A stretch of 6,610 bases of DNA from the NCBI GenBank assembly GCA_030637065.1, contig DAOVVQ010000218.1, positions 1-6,610 of the forward strand, written 5' to 3'. Origin of the DNA: Planctomycetota bacterium (GTDB taxonomy: Bacteria; Planctomycetota; Phycisphaerae; Sedimentisphaerales; Anaerohalosphaeraceae). The notes beneath the pieces are model-generated. The model saw only the letters and a program-made list of their open reading frames with translations. It did not search any database and was not told the DNA's origin. This document shows, in pieces, positions 1 to 6,095 of this stretch. A program made the translations under genes and the position numbers. Within the stretch, counting starts at the first letter, position 1; each line of letters starts with the position of its first letter.

Positions 1-1602
1 ATCGGCGTCATCATATCGATCGGTGTCAGAAGGGACACCCTCGCCGTGGGAAAACTTACCGATCTGCTGAACGGACCAAACCCGGAGATCGCACGTGCCG
101 CCGCCGGTGCGCTTGGCCGAATCGCCACACGCAAGGCCGCACAGGCCCTGGCCGATGCGCGAACCGTTACATCGGGGCAAGTGCGAGTCGCAGTTAACGA
201 GGGACTTTTGGCGGCATCAGAGCAACTTGTCCATGGCGGCGACAGGGATATGACGGTCGGTTTCTATAAGGAGTTGCTCGCATCGGACGAGCCTTTGTAT
301 GTCCGGATGGGTGCGTTCAGGGGGCTGATATTCGCCGAGCCGCACAAAGCTGACGGATATCTGGTCGATGCGCTGGCTGGCGCCAATCCGCTGATGCGAG
401 ATATGGCGGCACAGATCATCGCCGAAACCACCGGTATCCAGGCAACAAAATATTATGCCAAGGCCCTGGGCGATCTGCCCGTTGGCGGCCAGGTGGCTCT
501 TCTGCGTGGTCTGGCCGGTCGCGGCGACCGCACTGCCCGCGGGGCCGTTGCAGAGATCCTCGATGTTTCGGATAAGCGGGTCAAGCTCGCCGCAACCAAA
601 ACCTTAGGCGAGATCGGAAGCTCTGCCGATGTGGTCAGGCTTGCCTGGCTGCTCACATCGAAAGACGCCGATGTTGTCGAGACCGGCATAGTGAGCCTGA
701 CGATTATGCAGGGCGACGGGGTAGACGCCGCCGTTGCTACTGCCGTCGGCAAGGTACCGGGCGCAGCCAAAGCACACCTGATAGAGATATTAGCTAACCG
801 TGACGCGGCCCAGGCGTTGCCCACCGCGGTAGACAGTCTCAAGGACAACGATAGGGTAGTACGCATGGCAGCCCTTGTCGCACTGGTCAAACTGGGCGGC
901 GAAGATCAGACATCCGTGGCCATAGAGGCGGTCAAGGCCGCGAACGATTCGGCAGAGCGGGCCGCCGCCGGCAAGGCACTCGGCGCTATCTGCTCGCGAT
1001 GCGGCGAGGATGTACTGGCTACAATCCTAAATGCGCTCTATGGCACCGATACTGAGGCGCGTATCGTCCTGCTCGGCTCCCTTGGCCGCATCGGAGGACC
1101 CAAGGCCATAAGACTGATCCTGGTGGCGATGAACGATCCCGACGAAGAGGTCAGCGGTGCAGCCGTGCGGATACTGTCGGCCTGGCCGACGCCGGAAGCT
1201 GCCGAACATCTGCTGAAACTGGCCCATAGCCAGAAACTTACGCAACAGGTGTTGGGGCTGCGAGGTTATATAAGGCTGGCGAGGATCGAGCCGTCGAACA
1301 TGAAAAAGACCGAGATGCTTACAAATGCGATGGACCTGGCAATGAGGCCGACGGAGACCAGGCTTGTAATGGCCGCACTGGGGACGCTGCCGACCGCCAG
1401 GTCACTAAGTATCCTGACCGAACACCTCGACGATAAGGACGTTCGCAACGAAGCGGCCTCAGCCATCATTGCCGTCAGTGCCCAGATTGGCAAAAAGGAC
1501 AAAGCAAAGGCCGCGAACGCTTTAAAGCAGGCCATGGCCAAGTGTGATAGCGAAGTAATAAAAAAGAGCGCCCGAAAGGCCTTGTCTGCACTAAATCAAT
1601 AA
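1..1602 (+). CDS. HEAT-repeat protein, 5' end missing
   Basis: The visible 533 codons are almost entirely HEAT (PBS-lyase-like) repeats: paired amphipathic helices of about 30 residues, each with a conserved D/N-P-x-x-x-V/I-R turn and an A-L-G-x-I-G-like end to the second helix. Clear units, counting codons from base 1, lie near 15-43, 186-206, 280-300, 350-366 and 377-395. The last ~120 residues are more helical and lysine-rich. Such solenoids bind proteins or serve as scaffolds; no catalytic domain is visible. A GTG at base 46 could be taken as the start, but the frame is open to base 1, and those 15 codons supply the end of one helix and the beginning of the next, so the gene starts upstream. 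In planctomycetes, arrays like this often follow an N-terminal enzyme or DUF1080-type domain; whether that holds here cannot be seen. The gene ends in TAA, about 200 bases before a strong plus-strand terminator. Repeat family is sure, function unknown. Confidence 0.88.
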   Translation: MGVIISIGVRRDTLAVGKLTDLLNGPNPEIARAAAGALGRIATRKAAQALADARTVTSGQVRVAVNEGLLAASEQLVHGGDRDMTVGFYKELLASDEPLYVRMGAFRGLIFAEPHKADGYLVDALAGANPLMRDMAAQIIAETTGIQATKYYAKALGDLPVGGQVALLRGLAGRGDRTARGAVAEILDVSDKRVKLAATKTLGEIGSSADVVRLAWLLTSKDADVVETGIVSLTIMQGDGVDAAVATAVGKVPGAAKAHLIEILANRDAAQALPTAVDSLKDNDRVVRMAALVALVKLGGEDQTSVAIEAVKAANDSAERAAAGKALGAICSRCGEDVLATILNALYGTDTEARIVLLGSLGRIGGPKAIRLILVAMNDPDEEVSGAAVRILSAWPTPEAAEHLLKLAHSQKLTQQVLGLRGYIRLARIEPSNMKKTEMLTNAMDLAMRPTETRLVMAALGTLPTARSLSILTEHLDDKDVRNEAASAIIAVSAQIGKKDKAKAANALKQAMAKCDSEVIKKSARKALSALNQ

Positions 1603-1644
1603 GATTTCTGACTTCTTGCATTCTCCGTTAAAAAAAGGCACGTC

Positions 1645-1744
1645 AGGGTGGCAGCGTGTTTGCGCAGCAAACCGATGGGCGTATGCACACCGGCGCCCAC
1701 CATCGATTTGGCTTCGCCAAACCCCGGCGCGCCGGAACCACCCT
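1645..1744. repeat. Branched palindromic element (REP/MITE-like?)
   Basis: A 7-base inverted pair, AGGGTGG (1645-1651) and CCACCCT (1738-1744), encloses four consecutive palindromes: GTTTGC/GCAAAC with a 3-base loop (1658-1672); an imperfect longer stem CGATGG-GCG against CGC-CCATCG-type bases (1673-1705); TTTGGC/GCCAAA with loop TTC (1707-1721); and the perfect palindrome CCGGCGCGCCGG (1724-1735). Drawn as RNA or single-stranded DNA this is a multi-armed cloverleaf-like fold. A crossing match, GCGTGTTT (1654-1661) with AAACACGC (1757-1764), could form an alternative pairing. It is not a tRNA: arm lengths and loop bases do not fit. No convincing ORF lies in it. It may be a dispersed palindromic repeat or a structured RNA; copy number cannot be judged from one window. 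Confidence 0.5.
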
Positions 1745-1803
1745 TGTTGTGTCATGAAACACGCCGTTGGCATCTTTCCTCTCAACTATCTCGCGGCAAA
1801 GCC

Positions 1804-1826
1804 GCGCCGGTCATCCGGCGCTTTTT
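1804..1826 (+). terminator. Rho-independent terminator after HEAT gene
   Basis: A perfect 7-bp GC-rich stem, GCGCCGG (1804-1810) and CCGGCGC (1815-1821), with a TCAT loop is followed directly by five T's. This is a textbook intrinsic terminator for plus-strand transcripts arriving from the HEAT gene. A second hairpin, CGCGGC-AAA-GCCGCG (1792-1806), overlaps its left arm by three bases, so the two are partly exclusive. Read on the minus strand the same stem has no T-run after it, so it should not stop the opposing operon well. The loop contains the complement of the TGA stop of the epimerase-like gene. Confidence 0.85.
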
Positions 1827-2869
1827 ATGAATTCTGCTATTTTGTCGCTGTCGGCAAGGATGGCGAATTCCAGGTCGTATCGCCTCTTTTCGCCGGGCGC
1901 TAAGAGGATCAGCTCACCTTGCTCTCTGGCTGCACTCTGGCCGATTGGCGGGTTCGTGCCGGGCTCGAGGGCACAGACATATTCGCCGGGGCCGAAGTGC
2001 TGCCAGTTGGCCAGACAGGGAAGCTGCTCTTTATTGTACGTCATCGCAAGGGCGATATTCAGTTGCGTATTTGCTATGCCGACGGTGCAGGTCCCGTCCG
2101 CATCCGGGGCGGTATCGATGAACCCGCACGCTTCGCCGGTAGCCTTATGGCTGGCGAGAGGCCCCTGGCATTTCCTGTAATCGCAATCGTCATTAAACAA
2201 CTCATTGTCAATATCCAAGCCGCGGGATATGCACGTGCCTCTGGAAACTATATCGGCGCCGTCATCGACGAGCGGCCAGCCGAAATTACAGTGATACAGG
2301 ATCATGTGCTCGGCAGCGGTATTGCCTTTGTTCGTCACCTCGTCGCGAATGACGACTTTGGCCTGACCGAGCGTGGCGGATATGGTCCTTCGCAGCTCCA
2401 GGTTCGGACCAAAGACCCTCGACTCTTTCACTACGCCTGTTATGGACATGTCGCTCTCCCCAGCCGAAAGGTCCGGCTGGATCACCGATTCGAGCGTCGC
2501 AGGTATGTTGCTCACCCGCCCGTGCAGGCCTCTTTGGCCGTATTTATCGTCTTCCGGAGGGCCGACGTGGCTAAGACCGCAGGTCGTCAGCATACCGCCG
2601 GCAAAGGACCACAGCCACTCGATGCCGCTGCTTGCGCCGGGTCTTGGCGCGGTAAGGCCCGCATTGCTTAGCCATGCCAGGCTGTGGCGGTCGTAGAAGG
2701 CGTCGATGATATCCAGCCCCCGATCGATCGCAATCTTTAATCGCAGGCCGCCACCGGTATTTAGCCACGCTATCCTGCCGCCTTTGGCTGGGCCATTATC
2801 CAGAATGGAGGTCTCTATTCCCCCGATTTGCGAAACATTTCCCACCTTATCCTTGCCTGAAAAACCCAT
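1811..2869 (-). CDS. DUF4432 / aldose 1-epimerase-like protein
   Basis: This looks like a cytoplasmic sugar mutarotase-fold enzyme of the DUF4432 (aldose 1-epimerase-like) family, about 352 residues and of usual single-domain length. No signal peptide or membrane helix is visible. In numbering from the upstream ATG at 2875, recognisable family segments are IDRGLDI (50-56), the glycine-rich GGMLTTCGL (93-101), LHGR (117-120), LYHCNFGWP (193-201) and, near the end, WQHFGPGEYVCALEPG (291-306). By analogy with galactose mutarotase, a His in LHGR or YHCN and the Glu of LEPG are the likely acid and base; that assignment is inferred. The reaction would be anomer interconversion, or a related isomerisation, of an unknown sugar. 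I prefer the ATG at 2869 because AAAGGA lies six bases before it; the ATG at 2875 is only touched by that site but remains possible. It follows the PfkB-like kinase with a gap of about 59 bases on the same strand and is probably cotranscribed. Confidence 0.85.
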   Translation of the reverse strand: MGFSGKDKVGNVSQIGGIETSILDNGPAKGGRIAWLNTGGGLRLKIAIDRGLDIIDAFYDRHSLAWLSNAGLTAPRPGASSGIEWLWSFAGGMLTTCGLSHVGPPEDDKYGQRGLHGRVSNIPATLESVIQPDLSAGESDMSITGVVKESRVFGPNLELRRTISATLGQAKVVIRDEVTNKGNTAAEHMILYHCNFGWPLVDDGADIVSRGTCISRGLDIDNELFNDDCDYRKCQGPLASHKATGEACGFIDTAPDADGTCTVGIANTQLNIALAMTYNKEQLPCLANWQHFGPGEYVCALEPGTNPPIGQSAAREQGELILLAPGEKRRYDLEFAILADSDKIAEFIKSAG

Positions 2870-2875
2870 TTTCAT

Positions 2876-2881
2876 TCCTTT
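2876..2881 (-). promoter_or_regulatory. Ribosome binding site deciding epimerase-like start
   Basis: The minus strand reads AAAGGA here, followed by ATG AAA ATG. The spacing is zero bases to the first ATG (2875) and six bases to the second (2869). Normal Shine-Dalgarno spacing therefore favours the second ATG, shortening the protein by two residues. A GGAA four bases upstream of the first ATG keeps the other choice open. Confidence 0.55.
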
Positions 2882-2928
2882 CCAAAATCACGTATCACAG
2901 TGGACTGCTTATTAGTTCCATGTTTTGT

Positions 2929-4161
2929 CTAACGTTTGATTGCAGCGATCAAGTCGGCAAAGCTGTCATAAGTTATGCCGTCGCGCACAACTCTCAGCAT
3001 CCGGTCGTATTCGCCGATATTGCTGTAACGATCCTCCAGCGGCGACTTGATATAAACCGACGCAAAAAGATTGCCCATCCGGACAGCCTCGATGAAGTCG
3101 ATACTTCCATCCCTGAAGGCTCCGATATTCGCGGCTATGTGGCATAACAGACCCGCGCGGAACGCATCGCCCGCTCCGACCAGATCGATAACCTCGCCAG
3201 CCATAAAATCGGATCCCACTTTTACGGGCGCCGATACACCGCCATCCGGCAGCGTATGCTTCTCATAAGCCCCGTCGCTTGTCGTAACACCGAACAGTCT
3301 TGTCCTTTTTCCGTCCGCGCAAAACCGGTCGGCCAGGAAATCGAGGAAATGCCGAATATGCCCATCCTCGGACATGGCAGGCAGTAACTCCGAATTGCCA
3401 ATCGTATTGTCGATCATCCTGGCTTCATCGCAGGAAGTAAAGAACAAATCGAGCTGCCCCAGCAAAGGCTCGAGCAGTTTGTATTGTTCGATCTTTGCGC
3501 CGGAGTCGATCAGTTCCCGGGGATTGCCGCCCAATGTTTGGGTGTCAACGATGGTCACAGCACCCCTGCTTCTGCACCAGGCCATGAAATCAGCCAGGTC
3601 TCGCCCGCCGTTGGCGTCGCCGCGGTCGGACAGGCCCGAGTACATGTAATATACGATCTTTGGCCTGAGCTTTTCGACCGAGCCCTTGAAATACTCGAAA
3701 TCAAAATCATTGTTGGCGTTGGGAAAATAGACCAGGCCGCCTCGCTCGTCATTGCCCTTGCCGCAAACGAACGTCGCCGCTGTCGGCAAGTCCGGGTGGA
3801 CAAAGGTCTGCGACATATCGACGCCGTTTTCGGTCATGGCATCGCAAAAGTACCGCCCTGATGTGTCGAGCCCGCCAAAGCTGCCCTTGCCCAGAGTAGC
3901 CCCTACCGCGACCTTAAGACCGGCTCTTGCTATAAGAGGGGCGGTGTTTCCAGGCCCCCCAGCGGTAACCAGACCCCGGTCAATCCATTCTTTGTACTGC
4001 TGTTGTGTGTATTGAGGCATATCCTTCGCAGCACATTTGGCCAGACCGCCGGGGGCGACAAGTTTATCGACAAACTCGCACTCGTTAGTTCTAAAATCGA
4101 CAACAGCATTGTTTAAGATAAATAAATCCACACCACATCGTATATCGGTTGGGATTTGCAT
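2929..4161 (-). CDS. PfkB-family carbohydrate kinase
   Basis: A ribokinase/PfkB-fold sugar kinase of about 410 residues, longer than the usual 300-350. Numbering from the TTG at 4167: the first strand is VDLFILNNAVVDF (13-25), whose Asp24 sits where this family contacts the sugar. The glycine motif GGPGNTA (70-76) and the GGLDTSG stretch (98-104) form the first signature region. GVTTSDGA (293-300) is the nucleotide-binding strand and turn, and DLVGAGDAFRAG (328-339) is the second signature, with Asp334 as catalytic base and GAG as the anion hole. The extra length lies mostly in residues 35-65, between strand one and the GG motif. The family transfers the gamma-phosphate of ATP to a sugar or nucleoside hydroxyl; substrate is not deducible here. 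The ATG at 4161 is chosen over the in-frame TTG at 4167; neither has a clear Shine-Dalgarno site. It ends in TAG and precedes the epimerase-like gene on the same strand. Confidence 0.9.
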   Translation of the reverse strand: MQIPTDIRCGVDLFILNNAVVDFRTNECEFVDKLVAPGGLAKCAAKDMPQYTQQQYKEWIDRGLVTAGGPGNTAPLIARAGLKVAVGATLGKGSFGGLDTSGRYFCDAMTENGVDMSQTFVHPDLPTAATFVCGKGNDERGGLVYFPNANNDFDFEYFKGSVEKLRPKIVYYMYSGLSDRGDANGGRDLADFMAWCRSRGAVTIVDTQTLGGNPRELIDSGAKIEQYKLLEPLLGQLDLFFTSCDEARMIDNTIGNSELLPAMSEDGHIRHFLDFLADRFCADGKRTRLFGVTTSDGAYEKHTLPDGGVSAPVKVGSDFMAGEVIDLVGAGDAFRAGLLCHIAANIGAFRDGSIDFIEAVRMGNLFASVYIKSPLEDRYSNIGEYDRMLRVVRDGITYDSFADLIAAIKR

Positions 4162-4167
4162 TGTCAA
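4139..4167 (-). promoter_or_regulatory. Possible promoter overlapping the kinase start
   Basis: On the minus strand TTGACA (4167-4162) and TATACG (4144-4139) are separated by exactly 17 bases, a good -35 with a partial -10 (TATA plus two mismatches). It would initiate near 4132, downstream of the chosen ATG and almost at an in-frame GTG (4131). It is either chance or the real promoter of a leaderless kinase transcript. No better minus-strand promoter is evident between 4168 and 4250. Confidence 0.25.
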
Positions 4168-4253
4168 TGATTTAAGCCAAACTGTGAGATATGCCGATTA
4201 ACACTTTGTTGGCGTCAGGGCGTTCCTGGCGATGAATGGCTGAAAAAAAAGGC

Positions 4254-4282
4254 TTGACAACGCTCGTAAATGCAGGTACAAT
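4254..4282 (+). promoter_or_regulatory. Sigma-70-type promoter for export operon
   Basis: TTGACA (4254-4259) is a perfect -35 box. TACAAT (4277-4282), after a 17-base spacer, matches the -10 consensus at five of six bases. A run of eight A's (4243-4250) just upstream could act as an UP element. Transcription would start near 4289 and leave a leader of about 77 bases before the export lipoprotein. The leader shows no riboswitch I recognise. Confidence 0.8.
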
Positions 4283-4365
4283 AACGACTTCGGTCACATT
4301 AGCGTTGACGGCACACCAGCGTATGTTGAGCATGGAAAGCGGTTAAGAACAAGCAAGGGGTATTA

Positions 4366-5133
4366 ATGATGCGAAACAAGACAATTGTGCCACAAATGTT
4401 GATGTTTGTTGTTGTAGTCGGTATTGGGGGCTGTTTTTCGTCTAATTCAGATGATATTAATGCCTTTCTCAAACCGGACCAGGTGGACGTGACGCTGGAC
4501 AGATATGTCTTACAGCCACCGGACGAAATAGAGGTGCATTGTACAAATGTGCCGGAGCTGAATATGCAGCGTCATCGGGTCCGCCCAGACGGCAAGGTCA
4601 GCTTTGAAGCCCTGGGTGAGTTTGACGCAGCCGGAAAAACACCGCAACAACTTGCCGAGGAGTTGGGCAAGAAGGTGGCTAAGTTGTACAATTTGGTCGG
4701 AGATAAGCCGATCGAGGTTCGGGTGGTTGCATATCTAAGCCAGGCCTATTATGTGATGGGGCAGGTTTATACTCCCGGTCGCAAGCTGTATACCGGACGC
4801 GATAGCGTTTTCGGGGCCCTGGCTGACGCCAGGCCCAATCCTATGGCGTGGATTGAGCGAATCCAGGTGATCAGGCCGTCAGCAGACGAAGGGGTTGACC
4901 CTAAGATTTTTGAAGTAAATCTAAAGCGTATGATGGTTCACGGCGAACTGGATAAGAATGTTCTGCTGAACGAAGGTGACATAATATATGTCCCGCCAAC
5001 GATACTTGCATCGATAGCGTTGAAGATCGAAGAGGTAATCCGGCCCATCGCACGTGCTTTTTCCGGAATATATGTTGTCGAAGGTGGCGGGGATAGATAT
5101 GTAGGCGGCTCCGGCGGTGGCCGCAGCTATTAA
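4366..5133 (+). CDS. Wza-like polysaccharide export lipoprotein
   Basis: A 255-residue secreted lipoprotein of the polysaccharide export (Poly_export plus SLBB) family, the group of Wza and GfcE that forms outer-membrane or periplasmic channels for capsule and exopolysaccharide. Residues 7-22 are a hydrophobic signal segment ending in a lipobox-like IGGC, with Cys23 as the likely lipidated residue. YVLQPPDEIEV (47-57), then RVRPDGKVSFEALGEF (71-86), are typical of the Poly_export domain. A first SLBB-like domain begins around YYVMGQVYTPGRK (133-145), and LLNEGDIIYVPP (202-213) closes the fold. The rest is a short helical stretch and a Gly/Ser-rich tail. Wza is about 380 residues with a further SLBB domain and a long C-terminal helix, so this is a compact version. 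AAGGGG (4355-4360) lies five bases before the first ATG; an ATG immediately after it is an alternative. It follows a strong promoter and is probably cotranscribed with the next gene. No Wzc-type kinase lies in the window. Confidence 0.88.
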   Translation: MMRNKTIVPQMLMFVVVVGIGGCFSSNSDDINAFLKPDQVDVTLDRYVLQPPDEIEVHCTNVPELNMQRHRVRPDGKVSFEALGEFDAAGKTPQQLAEELGKKVAKLYNLVGDKPIEVRVVAYLSQAYYVMGQVYTPGRKLYTGRDSVFGALADARPNPMAWIERIQVIRPSADEGVDPKIFEVNLKRMMVHGELDKNVLLNEGDIIYVPPTILASIALKIEEVIRPIARAFSGIYVVEGGGDRYVGGSGGGRSY

Positions 5134-5147
5134 GAGATAAATCTTGG

Positions 5148-5185
5148 CTGGGGCTATGTTGCCCGTTAGTGGCAACGCAGCCCAG
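5148..5185 (+). other. Intercistronic stem-loop
   Basis: Between the export lipoprotein and the membrane protein, GTTGCC (5158-5163) and GGCAAC (5171-5176) form a perfect 6-bp stem with a 7-base loop. A 2x2 internal loop separates it from a further stem, CTGGG plus CT (5148-5155, one bulged G) against AGCCCAG (5179-5185). No T-run follows, so it is unlikely to be an intrinsic terminator. It lies eight bases before the G-rich ribosome site of the next gene, where it could affect translation or protect the upstream mRNA. Confidence 0.5.
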
Positions 5186-5192
5186 GCAAAGT

Positions 5193-5197
5193 GGGGG
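5193..5197 (+). promoter_or_regulatory. G-rich ribosome site deciding membrane-protein start
   Basis: Five G's here are separated by five bases from the ATG at 5203. The in-frame GTG at 5191 overlaps this run and has no ribosome site of its own, so the ATG is the better start. The four extra residues of the longer version (M-G-V-L) add nothing recognisable. Confidence 0.5.
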
Positions 5198-5202
5198 TTT
5201 TG

Positions 5203-6015
5203 ATGAATCGGCAAAACAAATTGAAGTGGGTACATTTCGTTGCCACAGCGTGGTTTATACTGTGCATTGCGTGCATAGTGGTATTGGCGATGCGGCAGGC
5301 GGGAGTCAACTGGTGGATAATATTTTCACTGGGCGGCCATTCGGCGATCCTTGTTTTTTTGCTGATCAGCCTGTATCTGTTCGCGGTTTTTCGGGGCATA
5401 GACCGCGGGCAAAAAATCGAAGAAGAGCACCCCCTTACCGCCACGAGTTTCTACGCGGTATTCTACGATATAAGTCCGCTGCTGGGGGGCTTTGCCGGCT
5501 GGCTGGGGATGATAGGCGTTGGCAGACTGGCCGACTTGCTGCCGGCGATCGCACTTGGGACGATGGTGACAACTTTCCTGGTATGGATAGTCGTTGACCC
5601 GCTGTTGGGGTTTATAGAACGGATGCTGCCTGCATGCAGACGGAATCGTTTTGAACGTTTGGCTAAAGCAAGGGCGTTGCGGCTCGAGCAGCAGCAGCAG
5701 CGGGAAGGTTTGTTAGCCGATGTGTTAACGCGAACACAAGCTCAGCAGCAGAAATGGCAGGACGATCTGGAGGATCACGCCGAAAGGCTGGCGATACTGT
5801 TGGCGACCGGCAGCGGTGATTTTGAACAGGCCCGATGTCAGGCGGTCGATATCGGTGTCAAGGCATGGCAAACAGGGGGGCTAAGCTGCATGCAGGTGCT
5901 TCGGGATATGGCGATAGAGATCTTCAGGCAAAAGAAGCCCAGAGGGGATTTCGCAGATTATATCTCCACGTGGTGGGACGGCATCGGAACCTGGCGAACG
6001 GCATCCCTCGTGTAA
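5203..6015 (+). CDS. Unrecognised 4-TM membrane protein with coiled coil
   Basis: I do not recognise the family. The 270-residue protein has four likely membrane helices, near residues 8-30, 37-63, 90-108 and 113-136. A charged, Gln-rich, probably cytoplasmic helix or coiled coil follows (about 149-200, with four consecutive Gln from a CAG tract), then a mixed C-terminal domain (205-270) with Trp pairs near the end. The hydrophobic pair SPLLGGFAGWLGMIG (91-105) and PAIALGTMVTTFLVWIVVDP (114-133) has a faint flavour of the MotA/TolQ/ExbB proton-channel family, but the topology is not the usual one and I would not assign it. No enzymatic motif is visible. The start at 5203 is set by the preceding G-rich site. 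It lies 69 bases after the export lipoprotein without a terminator between, so it is probably cotranscribed and may act with it in the envelope. It ends in TAA and faces the PEP-CTERM gene. Confidence 0.75.
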   Translation: MNRQNKLKWVHFVATAWFILCIACIVVLAMRQAGVNWWIIFSLGGHSAILVFLLISLYLFAVFRGIDRGQKIEEEHPLTATSFYAVFYDISPLLGGFAGWLGMIGVGRLADLLPAIALGTMVTTFLVWIVVDPLLGFIERMLPACRRNRFERLAKARALRLEQQQQREGLLADVLTRTQAQQQKWQDDLEDHAERLAILLATGSGDFEQARCQAVDIGVKAWQTGGLSCMQVLRDMAIEIFRQKKPRGDFADYISTWWDGIGTWRTASLV

Positions 6016-6034
6016 CAACTTCTGACAGGTAAGA

Positions 6035-6062
6035 CCCGGACAGCTCGAGTTGGCCCTCCGGG
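6035..6062. terminator. Weak candidate terminator stem-loop
   Basis: In the 80-base spacer between two convergent genes, CCCGGA (6035-6040) pairs with TCCGGG (6057-6062). Inside it CAGC (6041-6044) pairs with GTTG (6049-6052, one G-T wobble) around a TCGA loop, leaving GCCC bulged. The next T-rich stretch on the plus strand (TCTTTG, from 6078) is too distant for a standard intrinsic terminator. Its place between convergent genes supports a 3'-end role, but only weakly. Confidence 0.3.
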
Positions 6063-6095
6063 GAGTGTGGCGGCCCCTCTTTGTATCATTCCATC

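Noticed and set aside
22..39. GGTGTC/GACACC hairpin at the left edge
   Set aside because: It lies inside coding sequence of the HEAT gene, is only 6 bp, and has no T-run or other signal.
46..48. GTG as start of the HEAT gene
   Set aside because: The frame stays open to base 1, and the upstream codons encode part of a HEAT repeat; no well-spaced ribosome site precedes it.
1645..1744. tRNA or tRNA-like gene suggested by a 7-bp helix with enclosed arms
   Set aside because: The arms are near-perfect GC palindromes with 3-base or no loops, and there is no T-loop sequence, anticodon loop or CCA-side geometry.
1616..1903. A 95-codon plus-strand open frame through the hairpin-rich spacer
   Set aside because: It runs through the palindromes and the terminator and into the end of the opposing gene, and its translation is low-complexity with no family pattern.
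1919..2671. A 250-codon plus-strand open frame opposite the epimerase-like gene
   Set aside because: It lies wholly antisense to a protein with clear family motifs, has no ribosome site or recognisable domain, and fits the chance open frames expected in GC-rich coding DNA.
4305..4333. Second promoter (TTGACG) in the export gene leader
   Set aside because: No -10-like hexamer lies 16-18 bases downstream; the upstream TTGACA/TACAAT pair is far better.
5689..5700. CAG microsatellite (four copies)
   Set aside because: It encodes Gln residues inside the coiled coil, is short, and is explained by protein composition; phase variation is not supported.
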